45,469 nt of DNA from an uncultured Oceanobacter sp. (GTDB taxonomy: Bacteria > Pseudomonadota > Gammaproteobacteria > Pseudomonadales > Oceanobacteraceae). The DNA lies in assembly GCA_913061185.1 (NCBI GenBank), contig CAJXTI010000031.1, forward strand, positions 1 through 45,469, given 5' to 3'. Made by a program: the position numbers and the translations under genes. The notes under the pieces were generated by a model. It saw nothing but the letters and a program-made list of their open reading frames with translations, did no database searches and was not told where the DNA came from. Below, one piece after another: positions 26,030 through 33,677 of the stretch (position 1 is the stretch's first letter; every line of letters starts with the position of its first letter).

Positions 26030-26290
26030 CTAGCCGAACGCCACATTCCATGGCAATAACGCTTCAATATCCTCAACGCCTTGGGCGTTAGGCAGCTCGT
26101 TAAAAATTAGGGCTAAATAATCATACACATTGAGGCCATTGGCCTTGGCCGTTTCGGTCACACTGTAGAGATTAGCACTGGCTCTGGCACCCGCCTGGCT
26201 TTTGCTAAACATCCAGTTTTTTCGGCCAATGGTGAAGGGCCGGATGTGAGGCAGCGCCTCGCCCGCCCGGTGCGCTCTCGCAATAGCTGA
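26030..26290 (-). pseudogene. IS66-family transposase C-terminal fragment
   Basis: In-frame from ~26290 down to the stop codon at 26030: EALPHIRPFTIGRKNWMFSK, SQAGARASANLYSVTETAKA, NELPNAQGVEDIEALLPWN. This is the conserved DDE-domain tail of IS66 TnpC. The rest of the transposase and the companion genes tnpA/tnpB are absent, so it is a dead remnant. Confidence 0.85.
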
Positions 26291-26298
26291 TTTTATGG

Positions 26299-26823
26299 CT
26301 ATGCCGTCAGCAACTCCATGCTGTCCCGCCTGCTCATCGGGTGACGAACTGCCTCCTTGGTGATGTTCACTTCTAACGCCACTTGCGCAATTTCCAGTAT
26401 GCCAACATCAATCTGATAGCCCCCTCGCGCCTTCAGCCAATCAAGCACCTCCACCAGATGCCAGATCGAGGCACTACCTTCGTGAACCGGCATGGGAAAC
26501 GTCGCCCGGTGGGCGAGCATAAGCTTGCGCATCGCCTGCCGGGAAACCCCCACAATATCGGCCACATCAGTCAGCCCGACAAGATCCGGGGAAGCCTCAA
26601 TCAGGCGTGCGGAAGGAACAGCGTTTTTGACATCGGCCAGGGCAGTTCGAACTGCTTCTTCTGCGCTGTCTGCCTCGCGGGAGAATTCCAACGCCAAGCG
26701 ACCAGGCTGCCCCACACCGACGAGGGCGTCATCACAACCAGCGACGCCCAATCGTTCGACGAGTGCGTCCAAATCGCTGTCGCGGTCAGCCAATTGGTAT
26801 TTCAGCGTAAAAATATATTCCAT
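26299..26823 (-). CDS. HTH protein, likely antitoxin/repressor of a HicAB-like pair
   Basis: A 174-aa protein. Residues 1-~75 form a beta/alpha region ending LALEFSREADSAEEAVRTAL that loosely resembles the degenerate HicB fold. Residues ~83-110 are a helix-turn-helix (LVGLTDVADIVGVSRQAMRK), followed by FPMPVHEGSASIWHLVEVLDWL as in small excisionase/MerR-like DNA binders. GGAGG lies 8 nt before the ATG, and the upstream gene ends 3 nt earlier, so the two are one operon with the small protein first, the hicA-hicB order. I infer an antitoxin that also represses at the palindrome 27124-27149. Not a named family. Confidence 0.6.
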   Translation of the reverse strand: MEYIFTLKYQLADRDSDLDALVERLGVAGCDDALVGVGQPGRLALEFSREADSAEEAVRTALADVKNAVPSARLIEASPDLVGLTDVADIVGVSRQAMRKLMLAHRATFPMPVHEGSASIWHLVEVLDWLKARGGYQIDVGILEIAQVALEVNITKEAVRHPMSRRDSMELLTA

Positions 26824-26826
26824 AGT

Positions 26827-27096
26827 TCAATCCTCCGACTTCGTATCGCCCCGGCGCTGGTGAGTGGAGCACTTGTCCACCACCCTGCGCAGCGCTCGTG
26901 CGTGACTGGCGGGATTTTTCGGGATGCTCCACACGCTCGCGATACAGAACTCACCACAGCGGCATTCATCGTCATTGTAGGGGCAGTAGATCTTGCCCCA
27001 AGCATGACTACCACCCACCTCGACTCGCCAGCCCTCCTCTTCCGCAGGCTTGAGCGCGGCTTCAATTTCCTTCTTCGGATGTGATGAACGAGTCAT
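26827..27096 (-). CDS. HicA-like small protein, putative toxin
   Basis: An 89-aa basic protein: EIEAALKPAEEEGWRVEVGGSHAWGKIYCP, then a cysteine-rich stretch (CPYNDDECRCGEFC), then SIPKNPASHARALRRVVDKC. The order helix - GW - strand - GSH - strand - C-terminal helix parallels HicA mRNA interferases, in which the His after GS is catalytic. The cysteines are extra and may bind zinc. The homology is by pattern only and remote. It heads a two-gene operon, with GGAG 7 nt before the ATG. It sits intact among wrecked mobile-element genes, as stabilisation modules often do. Confidence 0.55.
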   Translation of the reverse strand: MTRSSHPKKEIEAALKPAEEEGWRVEVGGSHAWGKIYCPYNDDECRCGEFCIASVWSIPKNPASHARALRRVVDKCSTHQRRGDTKSED

Positions 27097-27107
27097 TCCT
27101 TGTCTCC

Positions 27108-27149
27108 AGTATGGGGATGGCGTCCAAGGTTGTCAAGTGACAACCTTGG
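27108..27149 (-). promoter_or_regulatory. Palindromic operator and promoter of the HicAB-like operon
   Basis: CCAAGGTTGTCA (27124-27135) and TGACAACCTTGG (27138-27149) are perfect 12-bp arms with a 2-bp centre, 28 bp before the first start codon. On minus, the second-read arm contains TTGACA, 17 bp before CATACT (27113-27108), a good -35/-10 pair. Binding at the palindrome would therefore block the promoter. The -10 lies so close to the ATG that the mRNA would be nearly leaderless if this promoter is used. Confidence 0.6.
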
Positions 27150-27304
27150 GTTACAGGAAGCGTCCTGCTGGTTATCCGGGGAGTTTACCAAACAGCTGAA
27201 GGACTCACTCAAAGTAAGTCTTTCGGCTTCCCCATAAACCACTTGGTCATGACCAATACGCCACCCAGACGACCGCAAGCCAACAATCACCATGACCACG
27301 GCAC

Positions 27305-28413
27305 TCATACCGATGCCTTTAATACAGGCACCGACATTGTCGACGGCATCAAGGTTGGAATGCCGCTACCCCCTTCCGCCCAAACATCAATCATATTGGC
27401 CCACTCTTGCATCATGTGCCGACGCTGCTCGGCATACCCCGCCTTGTTGTACACCGCCCGAGAGGAGCGGCGGTCCTCGTGGGCCAGGGCCTTTTCGATC
27501 CAGTCGCGATTGAACCCGACTTCATTGAGCAGTGTGGAATCGGTACGGCGCAGGTCTTGAGCGCCACCAGGATGTCGAGCGCCTGTCGGGACAAATAAAC
27601 ATTGTGAGGGAAACGCCGCTTCATCCGTTCCTTGGGAAGGCTCCATACCCCGGTCTCGAAATCCACTTCATCCCAGGTCGCTTTTAGCAACTCCGCCTTT
27701 CTCACCAAAGTCAGCAGGATCATGCGCAGCCCCAGGCGAATGGTCGGCGATGTGGATATGGTGTCCATCTCGTGGACCATCAGCCGGATTTCGGCAGGTG
27801 ACAGTGCGCGGTCCTTCGGCGCAAAAGTGGCAATGAATGACGGCATCACTTCATCGGCCGGATTGGTCACTTTCTCGCCGTGCATGATGGCGTGTGCGTA
27901 GACCTGCTTGACAATATCGCGGACGTGGATAGCGGTTGCCGGTGCTCCGCGCTTTTTCACCTTCATACACAGGGCCCGGAGGTCGTCGGGTGTGATTTCA
28001 GCCAGCAGACGGTTCTTGAAGACCGGCAGGATGTCGCGGTCGATGATGTGCTTGCGCATGGACCTGGTGCTGTCAGCCATGCCGGAAGCTACCATCCACA
28101 CCTCGGTGAATTCCGCGAAATTCCTGGCACGGGACAGGCGGCGTTTTTCCCGCTGTTTCTCCTGGGCAGGAGAATGCCCGTCGGCCACCGCCTTGCGGGC
28201 ATCCAGCAGGCGCTCCCGCGCCAGGGCCAGGGAAATACCACCCGGCCCGTATCGGCCCAGGGTGAGGGTTTCACGCCGGCCATTGAGACGGTAATCGTAA
28301 CGAAAGGTGATGGTGCCTGTTTTCGAGACGGTCACATACATACCGTCGCGGTCGGCGACCTTGTAGGTGGCGCCATTGGGCTTGAGTTTGCGTAGCGCTG
28401 TATCGGTCAACAT
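27305..28413 (-). pseudogene. P4-type tyrosine integrase with internal deletion (copy B)
   Basis: The 5' part (28413 to ~27560) is intact: Arm-binding DUF4102 domain (LTDTALRKLKPNGATYKVADRDGMYV), core-binding domain, and the first catalytic Arg in LLTLVRKAELLKATW. After LDILVALK the sequence jumps to the DLRRTDSTLLNE segment in another frame. About 60 residues between are missing, the His of HxxR is gone (QDLRR), and the reading frame is lost. The junction GACCTGCGC suits a deletion between short repeats. The remaining tail reads on to TGA at 27305 (nucleophile region SSRAVYNKAGY). The protein should be inactive. It is the only near-complete integrase in the window, with its start ~300 bp from an att-like core. 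Confidence 0.9.
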
Positions 28414-28710
28414 ATCAGGTTTCTCCTGTGTTTACGGTTTGTTACCGTCAAGGGTCAGGAGCCCTGATGATGTCCCTAAGTTCTTGATATCAAAAGAAGT
28501 CAGGGCGTAGTTTTACCGTCATGCCGAAAAAAGGCATGACGGTAAATGGGAGAGTCCTAATCCGGGGAATTCGCGATACCGTCGCTTTTACCGACAAATG
28601 TTCCTGCTTGCCGCCGATAGCCACCGATAGGTAATGAGACGTAAATTTAGATAAATCATAAACTTACGTCTTTTTTCCGATTGCTACCGATAGTCCCTGA
28701 AAGACCTTAT
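28414..28710. other. Integrase upstream region with nested inverted repeats
   Basis: No gene. It contains a perfect 14-bp inverted repeat (28512-28525 with 28533-28546, loop GAAAAAA; arms start TTTACCGTCATGCC). A second hairpin (28637-28648 with 28660-28671, one mismatch) is followed by six Ts on plus, a good plus-strand terminator. CCGATAG recurs at least three times (~28610-28695) and TACCGTC three times. This is where int promoter, integrase arm sites or excisionase sites would be expected. Confidence 0.6.
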
Positions 28711-28830
28711 TTCACTCCCACTCTATTATCAATAGGCCATTTTTATCTTTTATTATCAATGGCTTATTTTCCAGTTAATCGGTAATACCATGTAAAATAC
28801 CATGCTCAAAAAATGTTTGAAATTATTTTC
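28711..28830. repeat. Att-like direct repeat, copy 1
   Basis: Begins with the 17-bp core TTCACTCCCACTCTATT, then an A/T-rich stretch and a doubled ATACCATG. It matches 40334-40452 without gaps (about 20 differences in ~118 bp by eye), with the first 17 bases identical. The core shares ACTCCCACTC with the 3' end of guaA at 45169-45178. Read as an attachment half-site plus integrase arm. Confidence 0.8.
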
Positions 28831-28920
28831 CACTCGCTAATCAATTGCCGCCCCGGAAGAATGAGAGCCTGACAGAGATCGCGTGAAGCGCTCAACTGGA
28901 TAAATGAAAGATACCACTGT

Positions 28921-29898
28921 TTAGTTACGACTCCGAGCCCGCCAAAACTGGATGGCATTATCGATCCACCCTTCCGCTGGAGACCCCGTGCCCAACCCGA
29001 AACCATGCCCCACATCCGAGTACACATAAAACTCCACCGGCGTTCCTGCTGCCGCCAGGGCGTTGACCCGCTGGCGCATGACCTGCGGCGGCGAGATCCG
29101 GTCTCTTTCCCCTACAGCGACGAAGGTGGCGGGCTCGCTGGCAAACGTAATCCGCATGGCCGGTGTACAACATCACCACACAACAGGGACGCTCCTGAAC
29201 GGCACCTCCGAACGTATCGGGACCGTGCGAGCCTATGGCTGCCGCCATGCGCGCGCCGGCAGAGGCGCCCCATAACGAATACGCGCGCCTGCTGACCTGC
29301 AGGTTTTTTTGATGTTTGAAGATAAAGGCAATCGCTCTGGCCAGGTCTTGCGTCGCCGCCATTTCGCCCTGACCGGTACGGTATAAAGGCATTTAGCCCC
29401 TGCTCAGCGATTGTCTGCGCCAGTGGCAGGCCCTCTCATTCAGGGTCGCCACATAGGAAAGCCACCCCCCGGAGCAATGATCGCAAATGGCGCACCGGGT
29501 TTGCCCCTGAAGAAAAACAGTCCCGTCTCTGCTTTGCGGGGATCTGCACGTTGTTCATCCGCGGTATAGAACTCAAAAAACACCGGATCCTGCCGCCGCG
29601 CCTGCCGGATGAGAAAGTTGAGTCCCGCAGCCATATCGCTGGCATTGATCAACGAGTGGTAGGGGATCAATGCCTCCGCTTCTCTCAGAAGCAAAGCCGT
29701 TTGCTGTCGATCCTCAGCGCGCGGCAATAACCGCTCTGCAAACCCCTCAAAGGCTGGATGATTGAGCATCTCGCCAATCGTTGTCTCTGGTGTGGCCTGG
29801 GCGGCTACGCCGTCATCCAGAACCGTATCGGCAGAGACCGACGCACCAAGTATCATGCTCGTGAAGACCTTTAAACAAAGCGCTTTGATAAAGTACAC
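28921..29898 (-). pseudogene. Decayed secreted esterase (alpha/beta hydrolase)
   Basis: The pieces of one gene lie in order but in different frames: a GTG start with a signal peptide (29898), ALIPYHSLINASDM, FFRGKPGAPFAIIAPGGGF, then SYVATLNE, LYRTGQGEMAATQDLARAI, nucleophile region LWGASAGARMAAAIG, and finally VAVGERDRISPPQVMRQRV and DVGHGFGLGTG. Single-base indels are evident near 29451, 29430, 29396 and 29143. The family is that of acetyl-esterase/BD-FAE-like hydrolases. Last gene of the LysR-linked operon; not functional. Confidence 0.85.
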
Positions 29899-29918
29899 TT
29901 GGCACCCCAATACTGCCA

Positions 29919-30904
29919 CTATCGATCCAGCTGGTTGTTGTGCAGCCACTGTCGCAACAGTTCCGCGACCTGATCGCTGTTCAAGTCCGAAAAGGGAAAG
30001 TGGGTGTTGCCTCAAGCCTCACATCGGGCAGGAGAACAAGCTGGGCATCGCCACCATACTCGTTGATCTTGTCAACCCACAGCTGCGCCATCTGCAACCG
30101 CACCCGCCAGTTATCCTGCCCCGGGTTGTCACTCGGCCGCGTGGGGATGTTATCGCCGTAATAGATGACGATGGGGATCCGGGGCAGCGTCCTGAATTGC
30201 TCAAGCTCCGCGGCGGTAGCCACCAGCTCGCCGGTACCGCTGGCCATGGGATCCGGTACCTCGCCTTGCGGAAAGACAAAGCCACTGCCCGGCTCATAGG
30301 CCACGATGCCACGCATCACATCGGTTTTTATCGCCGTCCACCAGCCTGGGCCAGCCCCTTGCTAATGAGTGATCGGCACGCCGGGGCCCGAGCGCGCAAA
30401 CACCCGGGCAACCGCATCACTGACCACCTGCTCGTCGAATGGCCCCGTGTTGGGCGTCATCTGACGGAAAAACTGATTCAGGGCCTCGGGTTTGCGCGCG
30501 AACTGAACCTCGTCAAAAAAGTCCGGCCACTGGCCCATGCGGAACATATTGAACCACATCTGGGCATTGGTCTCGGCAGACACCTCCCCCGGTACCGTGG
30601 ATTGCCCGGCACGCCCCCGGCGCGGTTGATCGATCAGATAGACGCCGTACCCCTGGCGCAGAAAGTAGGACTGAAAGCCCTCGCGACCGTCCGGCGTGGT
30701 GCCCCAGGTATTGGCGGACTGACCGGCACCGTGCAGAAAGACTAACGGATACGGCTTGGCGTCGACAGGCACCTGATAGAACACCATCGCGTGATCGCCA
30801 TGCGGCTTTGGCCCCGTTGCTGGATGCAACGCACAGGCAGTGAAAGTGGCGGCCAGACCAGCAGCCACCGTGACGGATAACAGTTTGCGTAAAAACAGAT
30901 TCAT
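29919..30904 (-). pseudogene. Lipoprotein alpha/beta hydrolase with amber codon at the catalytic serine
   Basis: Starts MNLFLRKLLSVTVAAGLAAT, with a lipobox ending TAC. Strand and oxyanion region VFLHGAGQSANTWG and IDQPRRGRAGQS are intact. At the nucleophile elbow the reading is GVPITH-stop-QGAGPGW: TAG (30364-30362) stands where Ser of HSQG belongs, and the same frame continues (DVMRGIVAYEPGSGFVFP, IPIVIYYGDNI). A second lesion, loss of one G near 30010, shifts the end; the original C-terminus (FPFSDLNSDQVAEL...) is readable to a stop codon at 29919. The gene would have encoded a ~325-aa periplasmic/lipoprotein esterase. Confidence 0.85.
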
Positions 30905-30925
30905 AGCGCGCTCGCAGAAAGACAA

Positions 30926-33196
30926 TCAGCTAATGGTTTGACTTTCACCCATAAAGGGCTGGTCATAAAATCGTTTGCCGATGACTTGGTAGAGGGCATT
31001 GGCTAGGGCCGCAAATGCCGGTGGAAAGGGTGGCTCACCCAACCCTGTCGGCTTGGTGTCACTGTTCACAAAATGCACCTCGATGCGTTCAGGGGCTTCG
31101 CCGTGCCGGATCATTCGATAATTGTGGAAATTGGTCTTGTCCGGCACGCCCTCCTCAAAAGTCATCGCCCCGAACAAGGCGTTGCCGATAGCGTCCACCA
31201 CGGCGCCCTCCACCATATTGCTGGCCGCATCGGGATTGACGACCACACCACAATCCAGCGCACTGACCACGCGTTCTATCACCGGCTTGCCGTCTGCAAT
31301 GGTCACATTCACCACATGCGCCGCGTAGGAGTTATGGCAAAAATAGGCGGCGACGCCCCGCCCGAGAGCTTTGTCCCCTCGACTTGACCAGCCCGATTTT
31401 TCTTTTACCAGCTTCAACACACCGGCGTAGCGGTCGGCATCGTAGTCATTGCGCTCACCAACCGGATTGCTTTTGGCGCGCGCCAGCAGCTCCAGGCGAA
31501 AATCGATCGGATCCTTGCCCGCCGCTTCCGCCACTTCATCCAGAAACGCCTGCTCCGTGGCGCCCATAAAATTGGAGCGCGGTGCGCGAAAGGCGCCGGT
31601 GGTGATGTTCGAATCAACCATCCAGCTCTCCGCCAGATAGTGGTCGACCGCACCCGCCGGGAAGCGATTTTCAGAACCGCGTTCCAGCGGGCTTTCGGTA
31701 ATGCCACCGGCGCGCACATGGTAGGCGACCAGTTTGTTGTTATCATCCAGCACCGCCCGAAAGGTGGCCCGGTAGGCGGGACGATAAACACCGAAGCGCA
31801 TATCGTCCTCGCGGGAATACACCAGTTTTACCGGTGCACCCGCCTGTTGCGAGATCAGCGCCGCTTCCACCAGGTGGTGGCTGTAGGCGCGGCGACCAAA
31901 ACCGCCGCCCATGCGGGTCATGTGAATCTCGATGTTTTCCAGCGGGATGCCCATTCGGGCGGCAAGGGTTTGCTCAATGAACTCGGGCGCCTGCAAAGGC
32001 CCGGCGACACGCACCTTGTCTCCTCGAACATCGGCAAAAAAATTGATCGGCTCCATCATATTGTGTGCCAGAAAGGGGGCCGTATAGGTGCGCTCGATAA
32101 CGTTCTTTGCCCGCTGGAATACCTGCTCCGGATCTCCGTCGCGGCGCAGGCGCTCAGCCGATTTTTCCTCGAACTCAGCCATCGCCTTCTCGTGCTGCGA
32201 GGTACTTTCGAGACCGGCGGGCACAAATTTCTCAACCCGGGTGCCAAACATATTCTGAATCACCGTGTGGTCTTCAATCGGCTCCCACTCCACCTGCAAA
32301 TTTTTCTTCGCCTGCATAACCTGCCAGGTGGATTTACCGACAATGGCCACCAGCTCGGGAAATGCGTTGGCATCAAATACGTTTCTCTCGTAGCCATCCT
32401 CAAACGTCTTGATAGGGAATACATCCACAATGCCCGACATCTGTTTCGTTTTCCTGATCTGCTCGGCACTGACGGCTTTCAGCTTCATGCCAAAGGCCGG
32501 GGGAGGCACGATCATCGCGATCAGCATGCCCTCCTGTTTATAATCCAGCCCGAACAGCGGTTTGCCGGTAACGATTTTGGCGCCCTCAACATTTTTCTGT
32601 GACTTGCCGACAATCTGAAAATCACTGATCGGCTTCAGCTCCACCTCCTCGGGTGGCGTCAGGCTGGCGGCCAGCTCGGCCAGCTCGGCGTAGGAGGCCG
32701 AGCGATTGGACTTTTGATGCAGCAAGCGGCCGGCGCTTGTGGAGACTTCATCCAGAGGCACGCCCCAGTGTTGAGCCGCTGCCTGGCGCAGCATATGGCG
32801 TGCGGTCGCACCGGCCATCCGCAAACCGGGCCAGGCGGTTAGAATGCCCCGGCTGCCACCGGTAAACTGATTGTTGTAGATGGATTTGTCGAACGCGGCC
32901 TGCTCAACTTTCACTGACTGCCAGTCGATATCCAGCTCTTCGGCCACAATCATCGGCATGGCGGTCATCACATTCTGACCAAATTCCGGATTGGGTGACT
33001 GAATGATAACGTCACCGCTGTTAGCGATACTGAGGTAGGCATTCAAACGCGACCATTCTGCGGGCACGTCAGAGGCTGTGCTGCTGTCCGCAAAACAGGC
33101 GGCGCTTAAACTGAAGTTCAACATAATGCCGCCGCCCGCCAGCGCGGAAACGGTCAGAAACTTGCGCCGACTCATGGCTGTCTTGATGCTGCTCAT
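30926..33196 (-). CDS. Molybdopterin-binding subunit of a xanthine-oxidase-family enzyme (IorB-like)
   Basis: A 756-aa large subunit. The N-terminus has a Tat signal (SRRKFLTVSALAGGG), so export to the periplasm is expected. Family segments: FLAHNMMEPINFFADV, MTRMGGGFGRRAYSHHLVEAAL, ITTGAFRAPRSN, and GLGEPPFPPAFAAL with the catalytic Glu near the end. Isoquinoline 1-oxidoreductase/aldehyde oxidases of this type hydroxylate N-heterocycles or oxidise aldehydes using Mo-MCD, passing electrons to the [2Fe-2S] subunit and usually a cytochrome c. No FAD subunit, cytochrome or XdhC-like chaperone is in the window. GGGGAG precedes the ATG at 33196; 13 nt separate it from the small subunit. Confidence 0.9.
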   Translation of the reverse strand: MSSIKTAMSRRKFLTVSALAGGGIMLNFSLSAACFADSSTASDVPAEWSRLNAYLSIANSGDVIIQSPNPEFGQNVMTAMPMIVAEELDIDWQSVKVEQAAFDKSIYNNQFTGGSRGILTAWPGLRMAGATARHMLRQAAAQHWGVPLDEVSTSAGRLLHQKSNRSASYAELAELAASLTPPEEVELKPISDFQIVGKSQKNVEGAKIVTGKPLFGLDYKQEGMLIAMIVPPPAFGMKLKAVSAEQIRKTKQMSGIVDVFPIKTFEDGYERNVFDANAFPELVAIVGKSTWQVMQAKKNLQVEWEPIEDHTVIQNMFGTRVEKFVPAGLESTSQHEKAMAEFEEKSAERLRRDGDPEQVFQRAKNVIERTYTAPFLAHNMMEPINFFADVRGDKVRVAGPLQAPEFIEQTLAARMGIPLENIEIHMTRMGGGFGRRAYSHHLVEAALISQQAGAPVKLVYSREDDMRFGVYRPAYRATFRAVLDDNNKLVAYHVRAGGITESPLERGSENRFPAGAVDHYLAESWMVDSNITTGAFRAPRSNFMGATEQAFLDEVAEAAGKDPIDFRLELLARAKSNPVGERNDYDADRYAGVLKLVKEKSGWSSRGDKALGRGVAAYFCHNSYAAHVVNVTIADGKPVIERVVSALDCGVVVNPDAASNMVEGAVVDAIGNALFGAMTFEEGVPDKTNFHNYRMIRHGEAPERIEVHFVNSDTKPTGLGEPPFPPAFAALANALYQVIGKRFYDQPFMGESQTIS

Positions 33197-33209
33197 CGCC
33201 GTCTCCCCT

Positions 33210-33665
33210 TTATTTGGCTGCCGCGGTTTTGATGGCCGCTTTGATGCGAGTGTAAGTGCCACAACGGCAGATATTGCCGTTCATGGCATTGGCAATGTCC
33301 GCATCGCTCGGATTGCTATTAGTCGCCAACAGGGCGACGGCACTCATGATCTGGCCGGACTGGCAGTAGCCGCACTGTGCCACGTCGTGTTCCAGCCAGG
33401 CTTTCTGCACCGGGTGATCACCTCCCTCACTCAAGCCTTCGATGGTCGTGATCGGTTGAGCTCCCACGGCTGACACCGGCAATGAGCAGGAACGTATCGC
33501 CTGGCCATTGAGGTGCACGGTGCACGCACCGCACATGGAGACACCGCAGCCGTACTTGGTGCCCACCAGATCCAGTTCCTCCCGCAGCACCCACAACAGC
33601 GGCGTGTCGTCGGCGACATCAACCTGCTTCTTTTGACCGTTCACATTCAAGGTGTACTCAGGCAT
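33210..33665 (-). CDS. (2Fe-2S)-binding small subunit (IorA-like)
   Basis: A 151-aa protein with two [2Fe-2S] sites: plant-ferredoxin type [18 protein letters not shown] with a later Cys in IRSCSLPV, and the four-helix type [10 protein letters not shown] plus NICRCGTY. It is the electron-transfer partner of the adjacent molybdenum subunit and lacks its own Tat signal, so it is exported by piggy-back (known for the family). The ATG at 33665 follows an in-frame ATG at 33671; either is possible. 12 nt from the cupin gene. Confidence 0.92.
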   Translation of the reverse strand: MPEYTLNVNGQKKQVDVADDTPLLWVLREELDLVGTKYGCGVSMCGACTVHLNGQAIRSCSLPVSAVGAQPITTIEGLSEGGDHPVQKAWLEHDVAQCGYCQSGQIMSAVALLATNSNPSDADIANAMNGNICRCGTYTRIKAAIKTAAAK

Positions 33666-33677
33666 GACCAATCCTCT

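Noticed and set aside
27093..27308. 71-codon minus-strand frame upstream of the HicA-like gene
   Set aside because: It runs through the operator palindrome and promoter; no ribosome site and no family resemblance.
30362..30364. Amber codon as a pyrrolysine or programmed read-through site
   Set aside because: No pyl genes or read-through context are visible, and a second frameshift further on makes pseudogenisation the simpler explanation.
29762..30745. 327-codon plus-strand frame
   Set aside because: Antisense to the two hydrolase pseudogenes. Its openness reflects their GC-skewed codons; no motif on plus.
31640..32602. 320-codon plus-strand frame
   Set aside because: Antisense to the molybdenum subunit gene, which carries all family signatures on minus.
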